A model generated the notes under the pieces. That model was not told the origin of the DNA. It saw only the letters and a program-made list of their open reading frames with translations, and did no database searches. A DNA stretch of 64,000 bases from CBDBON01 sp965208395. Lineage in GTDB: Bacteria; Chloroflexota; Dehalococcoidia; Lucifugimonadales; CBDBON01. The stretch is taken from positions 558,001 through 622,000 of the forward strand of contig CBDBON010000003.1 of assembly GCA_965208395.1 (NCBI GenBank). The letters run 5' to 3'. Shown piece by piece: positions 15,867-25,537 of the stretch (position 1 is the stretch's first letter; each line of letters opens with the position of its first letter). The position numbers and the translations under genes are program-made.

Positions 15867-18182
15867 TCATCCGCCTAGACGCAGGATTCGGGTCTCCAGA
15901 AGTTCATAGCCGTCCTCACCCTCGGTGATCTCGATCCTGGCGTCCAGTGGTAGGTCTTCGAACAGCTGCGTCGTTCCCGATGTAGGCCAGAACACCTCAA
16001 GTGAAAGGATCTGTTCCGCCTGTCCCAGCCCCATCTCCTGTTCGAGGCTCGATGCGCCGAAGCTGCCTCCGCTGTTCACCCGCGAGTAGACGTCCCTGGT
16101 CGAGCCGTCGCTCATCATGAGCTTCAGCCTGATCCGAGCCCCGATTGCGACGCGATTCGTCTCCGTGCCGACCAGCTTCACTGAGAGCCAGCGGTTCCCG
16201 TGGCCGGGATTCTCGTAGAGGGCGTTCTCGAAGCCATCCCCGGGGTAGAAGCCGCCCACCTGAGCGAAGATGTCCTGGTCCCCGTCACGGTCGAGGTCGC
16301 CGAACGCGATACCGTGCCCCTTGTGAAGATGTCCGAGCCCGGCCGAGAAGGTCACGTCGGTGAAGGAGCGGCCCTCATTGTTTCGGTAGGCGATGTTCGG
16401 CCCTAACGCGTCATATGATGGATAGCCCGTCCCCAGATAGAAGTCCAGCCAGCCGTCATTGTCCAGATCGCCGAAGTTGGCGGCCATGGTCAGGTGGACC
16501 CGGTACAGTCCCGACTCCCGGGTGACGTCCACGAAGCCGCCGGCGCCATCGTTCCTGTACAGGCGCATCCTCTTACCACTATTGGGGAGCTCCAGATAGT
16601 CGGCAGCGACGTCCTCGATGCTATCCCAGTAGCCTGCCACCCAGATATCCAGCCATCCATCGTTGTCGTAGTCCCAGAACCAGGTCGCGAAGCTGGGGAG
16701 CGGCTCCTCGACGCCCAGATCGGTCGCAACGTCCGTAAAGGTACCGTCCCCGTTGTTCCGAAACAGGCGGTTCTCCGTGGCGAAATTGGAGAGATAAAGG
16801 TCTGGGTCCCCGTCATTGTCATAGTCGCCCCACACACTGCCCTTGCAGTAGCCGTCGTTTCTCACTCCAGCCTTGGTGGCGACGTTTGTGAAGGTACCGT
16901 CACCGTTGTTGCGGAAGAGTTGACTAGGGAACTTCATGACCTCTGATTCGAACTCGCTCTCCGGCTGGGACTCGTTGCACGCGAACAGATCGAGGTCACC
17001 GTCGTTGTCGTAGTCAGCCCACCCCGAGGTCTGACTTGGATAGGGAGGATGTGCTAGACCTGACGCCCGCGTGACGTCGGAGAAGGTCCCGTCTGAATTA
17101 TTGCGCAGCAGGGAGACGCGCATAGCTCCATTGGTCCGAAGCCAGCCTCCGCGCATCACGAATATGTCCAGCCATCCGTCGTTGTTGTAGTCAGTCTGGA
17201 CGATGTTGAGTCCTCCAAGTTGACCGGCGAGACCCGCCCTATCGGTGTAGTCGCTGAAGGTGCCGTCCCCCTCGTTGTGGTAGTAGATGATGGAGCCGCC
17301 CGGATCCCACGTCGATGTGACGATATCCAGCAGCCCGTCGTTGTCGAAGTCGTCCATGATGCTGCCGCCGGCGAGGTTTCGGGCCGCCATGCCGACCTTG
17401 GAGGCGATCTCTTCGAAACGGCCTATATCGTAGTCTGACGTGAGCAGATCCTCTGATATCCGGAACGGTTCGGGCACGCCTTCCGGGTAGGTGCCCAGCG
17501 TCATATGGGACACGTTCAACAGCCACCTGTACCTCACGTCGTCGGGATGCATCTCCAACAGCCTCGTCAGGTAGGAGACCGCGTTGGTGGGCCCGGTGCG
17601 ATCCTCCAGACCCTGGACGTTTCCCAGCGGCAGGGTGCAGACGAGGCGGGCGCTGGGGTTGGTGCGATTGCTGAGCTCTCCCTGTTTTAGACTTGTGATG
17701 GCGAGCTCCTCCAGCACCTCACCCAGATGCCTCGGATCGGAGCCATCCTCTTCTACCCTATCCAGCGCCTCCTTCAGCACTCGGATCGCCTCGTCGACCT
17801 CGCCAAAACGCAGGTAGTCGAAGGCTAGGGCGAGCCGTAAGTTCACATAGCCGCTGGATCCCTGAAACGCGGAGTGGTCCAGAAGATCGAGCAGATCGTC
17901 CCTTTGCCCTGTGCCAAAGTAGGGATCACGCCCTGAGCTGATCGCGATACGATAGTTCTCCAGATCACTCGCGTCGTTCTCATCCGCCTTTTTGGTGGCA
18001 ACGGTCGGAGTAGCAGAGGCCAGAGCGGCAGCAGTCGGAATGGTCGCATCGACGGCTCCAGAAGTCTGTTCCGTGGAGTCGTTCGAAGCGCCCCTCATCC
18101 CATAGTAGGCCGCGACGGCCGCTCCCATTACGAGTACGGCGGCGACAAGGAGTGACAGGAGTCGTGCGGGATTGCGGCTCAA
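15867..18182 (-). CDS. Secreted/anchored VCBS (FG-GAP) repeat protein with ASPIC/UnbV domain
   Basis: 771 residues. An N-terminal signal anchor (LLSLLVAAVLVMGAAVAAYYG) precedes a helical, TPR-like region (about 80-220: YDLRFGEVDEAIRVLKEALD-like pairs), then many calcium-binding beta-propeller blades (DYDNDGWLDI, DYDNDGDPDLYLSN, DLDNDGWLDFYLG) and a C-terminal ASPIC/UnbV domain (IGARIRLKL, the VNSGGSF segment, GLGQAEQILSLEVFWPTSG). Such proteins resemble CRTAC1 and integrin-alpha propellers and act outside the membrane. The gene is divergent from a permease fused to the same domain type at 18387. Confidence 0.85.
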   Translation of the reverse strand: MSRNPARLLSLLVAAVLVMGAAVAAYYGMRGASNDSTEQTSGAVDATIPTAAALASATPTVATKKADENDASDLENYRIAISSGRDPYFGTGQRDDLLDLLDHSAFQGSSGYVNLRLALAFDYLRFGEVDEAIRVLKEALDRVEEDGSDPRHLGEVLEELAITSLKQGELSNRTNPSARLVCTLPLGNVQGLEDRTGPTNAVSYLTRLLEMHPDDVRYRWLLNVSHMTLGTYPEGVPEPFRISEDLLTSDYDIGRFEEIASKVGMAARNLAGGSIMDDFDNDGLLDIVTSTWDPGGSIIYYHNEGDGTFSDYTDRAGLAGQLGGLNIVQTDYNNDGWLDIFVMRGGWLRTNGAMRVSLLRNNSDGTFSDVTRASGLAHPPYPSQTSGWADYDNDGDLDLFACNESQPESEFESEVMKFPSQLFRNNGDGTFTNVATKAGVRNDGYCKGSVWGDYDNDGDPDLYLSNFATENRLFRNNGDGTFTDVATDLGVEEPLPSFATWFWDYDNDGWLDIWVAGYWDSIEDVAADYLELPNSGKRMRLYRNDGAGGFVDVTRESGLYRVHLTMAANFGDLDNDGWLDFYLGTGYPSYDALGPNIAYRNNEGRSFTDVTFSAGLGHLHKGHGIAFGDLDRDGDQDIFAQVGGFYPGDGFENALYENPGHGNRWLSVKLVGTETNRVAIGARIRLKLMMSDGSTRDVYSRVNSGGSFGASSLEQEMGLGQAEQILSLEVFWPTSGTTQLFEDLPLDARIEITEGEDGYELLETRILRLGG

Positions 18183-18386
18183 AGGACGGTTCTCTATGGT
18201 GAGATCTCCGTTCCCAACGGTTTCGTTGTGTCTGAATAGCGACGATCTACGGGGATGCGGTGCTGGCAGCGGGGTCTGTGACCGTCACCAATCTGTACGA
18301 CCGGTCTCGGCAATCTGGATGAACCGCGAAAACGATGGTATTCTAGGACGGTGCCGAGACTGATGTAAAGAACCCTCTCCCGCCCT

Positions 18387-21300
18387 ATGATAAGCTGGCT
18401 GCTCCCACTCAACACGGCAATCAGGAAGAAACGGGCGGCCGGGCTGATCGTGCTCGCCGTTCTCCTCGGCCTGTTCCTCGCTTTCAACAGGTTCCCTAAA
18501 CTGGACATCGTCGAGGAGGACCTCGAAGCGGTCGCCTCGCCCCAGGCACAGTGCTTCCAGGGCTTCTGCATCGAGTCTGAAGACCCTCTCCTCAAGCGAT
18601 GGTGGGACTTCTCTCTAACCTACCTCCAGCTTGTGACGGCCGGGATGACCTTCGCCTTCCTGGTCGCGGGCGCGACGGAGGCCTTCATTTTCCCCGGCTC
18701 CAGGGCGGGTATGGCGTTCGCGGGAGGAGGCCTGAAGGGTGCCGTCAGGGGACTGTTCGTCGGACCTGCGATGACTCTGTGCTCTGCCTGCATCGTCCCC
18801 ATATCGAACGCATTTCGCCGGAGGGGCGCCAGTGTCGAGGCGGCGGTCTCGATCGTCCAGGGATCGTCGACCCTGAATCTCCCCGCGCTGATCATGGCGG
18901 CTATGGTGTTTACCCCAATGCTGTCCGGCTCACGCATAGGAATGAGCGTGGTCGGCGCTCTGCTGATCGGACCGCTGGTAGGCATGGCGGCGGGTCGCCA
19001 TGCCCGACCGCCGGAAGAGCCGGAGACGGACTGGCCCCTGGAGGAGTATGACTCCACTTGGGGAGAGGCTCTCACGGACGCAGCCGTACAGTGGATACGC
19101 GCCAGCGTATCCTATTTCATACGGCTGGCGCCGATCATGGTGCTGGCCGGCTTCGCCAGCGGGCTGGCGATCCAATGGATAAGCCCGGATACCGTCTCAC
19201 GCTATCTCGGAGACAACGCAACCGGGATCGCCGTGGCCGCCACGATCGGGATTCTCATTAACGTGCCCCTGATGTTCGAGATACCGCTTGTAGCGGCACT
19301 GCTCCTCGTCGGAATGGGGACCGCGCCGGCAGCTGTCCTGTTGTTTGCCGCCGCGGCCGGAGGCCCGATCACCTTCTGGGGCCTCGCAAAAGCGCTGCCG
19401 ATCAGGGCTACGGCGACCTTCGTCGGAGCCACCTGGATGCTGGGTATCCTAGGAGGAGTCGCAATCCTCTTCATCGACCAGTGGACCGATAGCGAGGCCG
19501 GCTTGAGGTCTCCCGCCGTAGCCGCGCGTATGAAAGAGACGGAGCCGGTGACGCCGTTCACCGACGTAGCGGCCGTCGCCCTGAATGGCGGCTACGTCCT
19601 ATGGAACGACCGTCCAGGCGTTGCCATGTTCGACTACGACCGGGACGGCGACCTGGACTTCTATGTGACGTCCCAGGGAGAACAACCCAACCGGCTCTAC
19701 CGCAACGACGGCAGGGGCATCTTCGACGAGGTCGCAGAGAGCGCGGGCGTCACTGCCGTGGACAGCCACAGCACCGGAGCCGTGGCCTGCGATCTTGACA
19801 ACGATGGCTATCAGGACCTGTACGTGGGAGCGTGGGGCGATCCCACGGACCTTCTCGACTTCCGGTCTCCAAGCGATGGGCAGGGGAACCGGGACGTGCT
19901 CTTCCACAACAACGGTGACGGGACCTTCACCGACGTCACAGACTCGGCCTTCGGGGAGAGTGTCAACGTCAGATCGGCCACGACCATCGCGTGTGGGGAC
20001 GTCGACCGGGACGGCTGGCTAGACCTGTACGTCGGCAACCTCGCCGCTCACGACTTCCGCACCCTCGCATCCGCCCACCACCCTGGACACTACAACGTCC
20101 TGTTCCGCAACAACGGAGATATGACCTTCAGCGAGATCGCAGGCCTTGCAGGAGTCCGGGGTCCCCAGATAGTCATGCGAGACATGCAGGGCGAGCCCAT
20201 CATCTTCGAGGACCCGGAGACTGGGGAGAGGTATGAGGGCTACGACCCGACAGAGCGGGACAAGCTCGGCAACCTGGTGGGGGAGCCCACCGGCCAGACG
20301 CACGGGGTCCTCTTCTTCGACTACGACGACGACCGCGACGTCGACCTTTGGGTCGCCAACGACGGCGACCGGCTGCTCCTCTTCAGGAACGACTCCACCA
20401 ACGGAACGATCAGGTTTACCCGGGTCGAGGAGGAGATGGGACTGGCAACGGTCGGATCGTGGATGGCATTCTCGGTGGGCGACTACGACGGCGACGCCGA
20501 CCTCGACGTCTTCGTCACCAACGTGGGCCCCCATGTCCTCCGGTACCCGCTCAAGGACGATCCCGCGCCCGTCTGCGAGTACCACTCCCAGTTCGAGTGG
20601 GGGACCTGTTCCCACCTCCTGCTGCGCAACGACGGTACCCGCGACGAGTTCGGCAACGGGACGGGCGCTCGCTTTGTGGACGTGGCGCCCCTCACCAGCG
20701 TAGTCCCTAGCCGATGGATGCCCCCCGAGACGCTGGACCCGGACAACGTGGACGACGACCACGACTACCCTACGGGCCTCTCTGCGTACGACTTCGGCTT
20801 CGGGGCCACCTTCTTCGACTTCGACAACGACACCGACCAGGACCTGTACTGGCTCGGATCGATAGCCAGGGGAGAGGGGCCCGGAGGGCAGATCTTCCCC
20901 AGCGCGGGCCGCATGCTGCGGAGCTACGACGGGGGCTCCTTTGAGGACATCACCGTCCGTGCCCACCTGCTCGACATTTCGAGGGTCAACTACGACAACC
21001 TGGACGGACTTGCGACCTTCGCGGAAGACCCCATGGCCTCGAGGCTCCGGCGAATTGACGTCAAGAGCCACGAGGACGGCAAGGGCCTCGCCCACGGCGA
21101 CCTGAACGGCGATGGATACGTCGATCTGATCGGAACGAACAGCAGTGGAGAGATCTTCGTCGGACCCTACGACGGTATGACGGGCACAGCCCCGTCCGAG
21201 GATAAGCCTGGACCCATGTTCGTGTGGATGAACGGCGGCGGCGACAACCACTGGATCACAATCCGCCTCCAGGGCCGCATGGCCATCGACGGCACAGGGA

Positions 21301-21551
21301 CCAACGCGGATGGCATCGGGGCACGAGTGTACGTCGTAACCGGTGACGCAAACGGAGAGCGGACCGTACAGGTGCAGGAGGTGCGCGCAGGTTCGAGCTA
21401 CCTGTCCATGGACAGCGTCGAGCTCGAGTTCGGACTGGGCGCCGCCACGGTCGTAGACGATATCGTCGTGCTGTGGCCCAGCGGACGTTCCCAGTATCTG
21501 GAGAACATCCCTGTGGACCAGGCGCTACTGATAACCGAGCCTGAGTCGTAG
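18387..21551 (+). CDS. Permease (DUF318/ArsP-like) fused to VCBS-ASPIC/UnbV ectodomain
   Basis: 1054 residues in one uninterrupted frame. Residues 1-380 are a polytopic membrane protein with about eight to nine helices, the cysteine motif MTLCSACIVPISNAFRRRG and GSSTLNLPALIMA, as in COG0701-type permeases (ArsP, Cu/Zn efflux relatives). Residues 390-940 carry calcium-loop propeller blades (DYDRDGDLDFYVTS, DLDNDGYQDLYVG, DFDNDTDQDLYW), and 940-1054 an ASPIC/UnbV domain (GIGARVYVV, VRAGSSYLSMDSVELEFGLG, VLWPSGRSQYLENI). The ectodomain would sit outside the cell. The transported substrate is unknown. The 204-base divergent gap to the 15.9-kb gene has no clear ORF. Confidence 0.85.
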   Translation: MISWLLPLNTAIRKKRAAGLIVLAVLLGLFLAFNRFPKLDIVEEDLEAVASPQAQCFQGFCIESEDPLLKRWWDFSLTYLQLVTAGMTFAFLVAGATEAFIFPGSRAGMAFAGGGLKGAVRGLFVGPAMTLCSACIVPISNAFRRRGASVEAAVSIVQGSSTLNLPALIMAAMVFTPMLSGSRIGMSVVGALLIGPLVGMAAGRHARPPEEPETDWPLEEYDSTWGEALTDAAVQWIRASVSYFIRLAPIMVLAGFASGLAIQWISPDTVSRYLGDNATGIAVAATIGILINVPLMFEIPLVAALLLVGMGTAPAAVLLFAAAAGGPITFWGLAKALPIRATATFVGATWMLGILGGVAILFIDQWTDSEAGLRSPAVAARMKETEPVTPFTDVAAVALNGGYVLWNDRPGVAMFDYDRDGDLDFYVTSQGEQPNRLYRNDGRGIFDEVAESAGVTAVDSHSTGAVACDLDNDGYQDLYVGAWGDPTDLLDFRSPSDGQGNRDVLFHNNGDGTFTDVTDSAFGESVNVRSATTIACGDVDRDGWLDLYVGNLAAHDFRTLASAHHPGHYNVLFRNNGDMTFSEIAGLAGVRGPQIVMRDMQGEPIIFEDPETGERYEGYDPTERDKLGNLVGEPTGQTHGVLFFDYDDDRDVDLWVANDGDRLLLFRNDSTNGTIRFTRVEEEMGLATVGSWMAFSVGDYDGDADLDVFVTNVGPHVLRYPLKDDPAPVCEYHSQFEWGTCSHLLLRNDGTRDEFGNGTGARFVDVAPLTSVVPSRWMPPETLDPDNVDDDHDYPTGLSAYDFGFGATFFDFDNDTDQDLYWLGSIARGEGPGGQIFPSAGRMLRSYDGGSFEDITVRAHLLDISRVNYDNLDGLATFAEDPMASRLRRIDVKSHEDGKGLAHGDLNGDGYVDLIGTNSSGEIFVGPYDGMTGTAPSEDKPGPMFVWMNGGGDNHWITIRLQGRMAIDGTGTNADGIGARVYVVTGDANGERTVQVQEVRAGSSYLSMDSVELEFGLGAATVVDDIVVLWPSGRSQYLENIPVDQALLITEPES

Positions 21552-21592
21552 GAGACGAGCCGAACGCACGGCCCCGGCGGGCCGCCGCTCCC

Positions 21593-22504
21593 TTACATCC
21601 GCCGCCTGAGCCTGGGGTCGAGGTTGTCTCGCAGTCCATCGCCGACGAGATTCACCCCCAGGACCGTAACCGCAATGAACAGGCCGGGGAAGAAGACCGT
21701 CCAGACGGCCACCTGCATGTACAGCCGGTTCTCTCCCATCATGTTGCCCCAGCTCGGGATGTGGGGAGGAACGCCTGTGCCAAGGAAGCTGAGGCCGGCC
21801 TCGTTCAGTATGGCTAGGGCGAATATGAAGGTCCCCTGAACGATCAGCGGCCCAACCAGCTGCGGGAATATGTGCCTCGCCAATACCCTGACCGGGTTAG
21901 CCCCTATCGCTTTGGCCGCGTCGATGAACTGCTGTTCCCTCAAGCTCAACACCGAGCTGCGGACGATCCGGACGATACCCGGCGTGTCGGCCACTGAGAT
22001 CGCTATCACGACGTTCTGAATGCTGGGCCCCAGTAGGGCGACGAGAGACAGGGCCAAGAGAAAGCCGGGAATGGCCATGAGACCGTCCATGAACCGCATG
22101 ATGACGTCGTCCAGCCTCCTGTAGTACCCGGACAGAGTGCCTATGACCGCTCCGGCGATCATCGTGACCGCGGCGACCGAGGCCCCGACAGTCAGAGAGA
22201 GGCGGGTGCCGTGAATGGACCGGGAGTATACACTCCTGCCGATCCCGTCCGTACCGAACCAGAACCTGGAGGAAGGGGGCTCCAGTCGGTCTAGGGCTTG
22301 GCTCTGGACCGGGCTCCTGCCGCCGATGCCTCCTATCTGAGACGCGAAGATCGCCAGGACGGAGGCAAGTATCAAGATGAACAGGCCCGCCGCCATGTTC
22401 GGATTTCTGACGAGGGCGCGCCTTGAAGTTGAGAGCCCGCTTCTGATGCCCGCCAGCCTCTGTGGCGCCGCCAGGACGGGGGTCGCCGGTCGGTCCTGCT
22501 GCAT
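21593..22504 (-). CDS. Peptide-type ABC transporter permease (DppC-like), system 1
   Basis: 303 residues with six predicted helices, an N-terminal OppC segment (LVRNPNMAAGLFILILASV), FWFGTDGIGRSVYSRSIHGTRLSLTVG, and the EAA loop DAAKAIGANPVRVLARHIFPQ that contacts the ATPase. It ends FLGTGVPPHIPSWGNMMGE and NLVGDGLRDNLDPR. The start codon overlaps the DppB stop (TAATG). The substrate is probably peptides or a related solute. No DppD/DppF ATPase gene is present in the window. Confidence 0.9.
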   Translation of the reverse strand: MQQDRPATPVLAAPQRLAGIRSGLSTSRRALVRNPNMAAGLFILILASVLAIFASQIGGIGGRSPVQSQALDRLEPPSSRFWFGTDGIGRSVYSRSIHGTRLSLTVGASVAAVTMIAGAVIGTLSGYYRRLDDVIMRFMDGLMAIPGFLLALSLVALLGPSIQNVVIAISVADTPGIVRIVRSSVLSLREQQFIDAAKAIGANPVRVLARHIFPQLVGPLIVQGTFIFALAILNEAGLSFLGTGVPPHIPSWGNMMGENRLYMQVAVWTVFFPGLFIAVTVLGVNLVGDGLRDNLDPRLRRRM

Positions 22505-23451
22505 TATCTGAACCTAACCCGCGGATCGAAGTAGCCGTACGTCAGGTCCACCAACAGGTTGAGCAACACGTACATGCCGGCCGTGATGAGTATCACCCCC
22601 TGGATCACCGGGAAGTCCCTCTTGACCACTCCGTCGACGAGGAGACGCCCGATGCCTGGAATCGCGAACACCTGCTCCGTGATCACCAGGCCCGAAAGCA
22701 GCCCCGCGAATCCCAGGCCTATGATCGTCACTATCGGCAGCGCCGCGTTCCGAAGCGCGTGCCGGATCAGTACGACGTTCTCCGCCAGACCCTTAGCCCT
22801 CGCCGTCCTGACGTAGTCCTCTCTCAACACTTCCAGCATGCTCGATCGCGTCATCCTGGCGATCAACGCCGCGATGATAGCTCCGATCGTCACGCACGGA
22901 AGGACCAGGCTCCTGGCCCACCCCACCAAGTCGCCCTCACCGAAGGGGACGAACCCCACCGCGGGCAGCCACTGAGCCTTGATCGCGAACAGCCAGATCA
23001 GGTTGAAGCCCAGCCAGAAAGACGGCAGCGCTAGGCCGAGCACCGCGAACACCATTATCGTCCGGTCCACCAACGTGTTCGACCTCCACGCCGCCAGGAC
23101 GCCCGCCGGCACGCCTAGCAACACGGCCAGTCCCTCGCCGAGTATTGCGATAGTGATCGTCGGCTCGATACGCTGCTTGACCAGGGTGGTCACGGGGAAG
23201 TCGCTGAAGATCGAACGGCGGAGATCGCCTCTTGCTATGTCCCAGAAGAAGAGGCGGTACTGGGTTATCAGGGGCTTGTCGAAACCCATCTTGGCTCGGA
23301 TCTTCTCTATCTGTTCCGGCTCGGCTAGGTCACCGGCCATGATCGTGGCAGGGTCGCCAGGCGTCAGATGCATGATAAAGAAGACCACCGATCCGACGAT
23401 GAACATGACCGGAATGGTGGCTAGGACGCGCTGTATGATGTATCGCTTCAC
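22504..23451 (-). CDS. Peptide-type ABC transporter permease (DppB-like), system 1
   Basis: 315 residues: MKRYIIQRVLATIPVMFIVG, FFIMHLTPGDPA, a central GLALPSFWLGFNLIWLF helix, the EAA loop TARAKGLAENVVLIRHALRN, ITEQVFAIPGIGRLLVDGV and LTYGYFDPRVRF are the standard DppB/OppB landmarks. It forms the heterodimeric channel with the overlapping DppC gene. A hairpin with a T-run separates it from the upstream binding-protein gene, which should lower permease expression relative to the binding protein. Confidence 0.9.
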   Translation of the reverse strand: MKRYIIQRVLATIPVMFIVGSVVFFIMHLTPGDPATIMAGDLAEPEQIEKIRAKMGFDKPLITQYRLFFWDIARGDLRRSIFSDFPVTTLVKQRIEPTITIAILGEGLAVLLGVPAGVLAAWRSNTLVDRTIMVFAVLGLALPSFWLGFNLIWLFAIKAQWLPAVGFVPFGEGDLVGWARSLVLPCVTIGAIIAALIARMTRSSMLEVLREDYVRTARAKGLAENVVLIRHALRNAALPIVTIIGLGFAGLLSGLVITEQVFAIPGIGRLLVDGVVKRDFPVIQGVILITAGMYVLLNLLVDLTYGYFDPRVRFR

Positions 23452-23473
23452 GGGCTATCCGTTCATCTGGAAA

Positions 23474-23511
23474 AGAGAATAGGGGCGCGAGGTGCCACGC
23501 CCCTATTCTCT
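23474..23511 (-). terminator. Intrinsic terminator/attenuator between binding protein and permease genes
   Basis: A perfect 14-bp stem (AGAGAATAGGGGCG at 23474-23487, complement at 23498-23511) with a 10-base loop. Read on the minus strand the stem is followed by UUUU (23471-23474) and CC. It lies 24 bases after the stop of the binding protein gene and 22 bases before the DppB start, the usual place for partial termination in binding-protein-first ABC operons. Confidence 0.8.
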
Positions 23512-23535
23512 GCCGCTTCAACTATGTTTCACAAC

Positions 23536-25365
23536 CTACCGGTCGAGCCACAGGCCGTCGATCGTGATGATCGAATGGGGCTGCCAGTCCATCACGTAGT
23601 TCGCCATAGCCGCCAGCCAGCTGCTGTAGCCGTAGACGATGAGGGACGGGTCCTCCTCGTAGTAGATCCTCTGGATCTCGTCGACGTAGCCCTTGGCTTC
23701 CTCGTAGCTGGTGGCCTTCGTCCACTTCTCGGCCAGCGCATAGCCTTCTTCATTGCCCCAGCCGCCGTTCCAGGTCTTCCCGGTCGCGGCGTCTGAGACG
23801 GGGTCCCTGGCGCCCTCGTCGCCGGTCTGATAGAAGTGCCAGCCTCTAGACGGGTCTTCCTGGGGATCGACTCCGAGGTTCGCTATCTTGCGGGAGATCA
23901 GCGTCGCCCAGTCGGAGACGGCGAACTCAACCTCGGCCCCGATCTTCTCCAGGTCCTCCTTCAGCAGGAGGGCGCGGTTATACAGGTAAGGGATGTCGGT
24001 GTTCGCGAGCACGACGATCTTGCCGTCGTAGTTCTCCTCGGCCATCGCCTCTGCCCACAGACGCTTGCCCTTCTCGACATCGACCTCCCAGTACAAATCA
24101 CCAGCCGAGTCGCTGTCCCACTGAGTCTCGCAGAAGAAGAGCGCAGGACAGAGCAGGTAGAGCTCGGGCTTTCCGAACGCGGCCTCCATGTACTTCTCCA
24201 CGTCAGTCACGGCCTGAACGGCCAAACGCGACTTCGGATTGTTCAGGGGCTGCACCGTCTTGTTCGTGGCCGCCTGCTGCTTTGCGAAGGGCTTCAGTAT
24301 CTTGACGGTGATCCTGGGGTCGCTCTCCAGAGTGTCGTAGAAGTCGTGGGGCACTCCGGTAACCAGGTCGGTCTGTCCGGTCTGGAGCGCGGCCACGCGG
24401 GTCGCCGAGTCGGGGACCTCGATGTACTCGATCGCGTCCAAGTACGGTACACGGCCTCCGGCTGAGCCGTTCTTGGCCTCGTCCCTCGGGACGTAGGCCT
24501 CGTTGGTGACTAGCCTGACCTTGGCGCCTGGGATCCACTCGTCGAACTTGTAGGGGCCGGAGCCGCGGTAGTCGGTGTTTACGTCTTCGAACGCCAGAAT
24601 GTCCGCTGCTTCGGCGGGCATGATCGGGGTTGCGAAGAATCCCCAGTAGTTTACCCAGAGACCGAAGGGGGTCCCGGGCTTTATCCTGAGCGTCGACGCG
24701 CTCACGGCCTCGAGCTCGGGCTCCGCCGTGACGTTGCCGTCCATATCCTTCGCGCTGGACAGGTCCCAGACGCGAGAGGGGCCGCCGACTCCGGTCTTCC
24801 ACCTCAGAATCGATGAGGCGACATCGTTGGCCTCGACAGGGCTGCCGTCGTGGAAGGCGATGTTCTCGCGCAGGGTGAAGGTGTACTCGGTGGCATCATC
24901 CGCCATCGACCATTCCGAGACCATCTGGGGCGCGGACTTGTTGTCATAAGTCCAGCCGAACATATAGTCGTAGAACTGGTGCGTGACGCTGCGTGTCACG
25001 AACGCCGTGTTCCTGATCGGGTCCAGGTTGGCGATAGTCGCGCTCGGAGTCCAGTTGAGGACGCCGCCGTGCCTCGCCATCGTATCCTCTTCAGGCTTGG
25101 GCGCCATCCGTGTCACTGGCGTGGCGACCGCCGGTACCAGCGGCTGAGCTGTCGCCTGAGCCTGGGCCGGAGCCGCTGCAGCGGCCTGGGCCGGAGCCGC
25201 AGGAGCAGCAGCCTGGGCCGGAGCGCCTGCCGCCTGAGGAGCCGGTGCCGCCTGGGCAGGCGCCTGGGGCTCTGGCGCAGGCTCGTCGTCCCCACTGGCG
25301 CAGCCGAGGATGGCCAAAAGGGCTACCAGCGAGCCCACCGCCATAAGCTTGTACATGTACTTCAT
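23536..25365 (-). CDS. Peptide-type ABC transporter substrate-binding lipoprotein, system 1
   Basis: 609 residues. The signal peptide ends LLAILGCASG (lipid Cys22) and is followed by a long Ala/Pro/Gln linker (25-85). The rest is an SBP family 5 (DppA/OppA) protein: GGVLNWTPSATIANLDP, the WSMADDATEYTFTLRENIAFHDGSPV block, GSGPYKFDEW, and RVAALQTGQTDLVTGVP. It would deliver peptides or another solute to the DppBC pair downstream. It shares the C-terminal SLI.YG.SS and DW.P end with the 29.9-kb copy, showing duplication. Confidence 0.9.
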   Translation of the reverse strand: MKYMYKLMAVGSLVALLAILGCASGDDEPAPEPQAPAQAAPAPQAAGAPAQAAAPAAPAQAAAAAPAQAQATAQPLVPAVATPVTRMAPKPEEDTMARHGGVLNWTPSATIANLDPIRNTAFVTRSVTHQFYDYMFGWTYDNKSAPQMVSEWSMADDATEYTFTLRENIAFHDGSPVEANDVASSILRWKTGVGGPSRVWDLSSAKDMDGNVTAEPELEAVSASTLRIKPGTPFGLWVNYWGFFATPIMPAEAADILAFEDVNTDYRGSGPYKFDEWIPGAKVRLVTNEAYVPRDEAKNGSAGGRVPYLDAIEYIEVPDSATRVAALQTGQTDLVTGVPHDFYDTLESDPRITVKILKPFAKQQAATNKTVQPLNNPKSRLAVQAVTDVEKYMEAAFGKPELYLLCPALFFCETQWDSDSAGDLYWEVDVEKGKRLWAEAMAEENYDGKIVVLANTDIPYLYNRALLLKEDLEKIGAEVEFAVSDWATLISRKIANLGVDPQEDPSRGWHFYQTGDEGARDPVSDAATGKTWNGGWGNEEGYALAEKWTKATSYEEAKGYVDEIQRIYYEEDPSLIVYGYSSWLAAMANYVMDWQPHSIITIDGLWLDR

Positions 25366-25417
25366 TGTCTCTCCTGATTCCTTTCTCTTCGATCTGGTCG
25401 CCGCAAAAACCTAATAT

Positions 25418-25446
25418 GGTATAGCACAGGACTCCACCCCTGTCAA
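25418..25446 (-). promoter_or_regulatory. Promoter of ABC system 1
   Basis: On the minus strand a perfect TTGACA (25441-25446) and TATACC (25418-25423) are 17 bases apart, about 50 bases before the ATG at 25365. Confidence 0.65.
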
Positions 25447-25537
25447 CGATCTGTAGGGGGCCGAGGCAGTAGGCCGCCCGTGGGAGCGTCCCTTCAGAGT
25501 TTCAGAAGCCTGGGGGACGAACAGCCCATCTAAACTG

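Noticed and set aside
20019..21251. 410-codon minus-strand frame inside the permease-propeller fusion
   Set aside because: Composition reflects the repeated Asp/Asn codons of the propeller on the other strand.
25110..25346. Open frames and repeats in the Ala/Pro/Gln-rich region
   Set aside because: They are shadows of the linker of the system 1 receptor.
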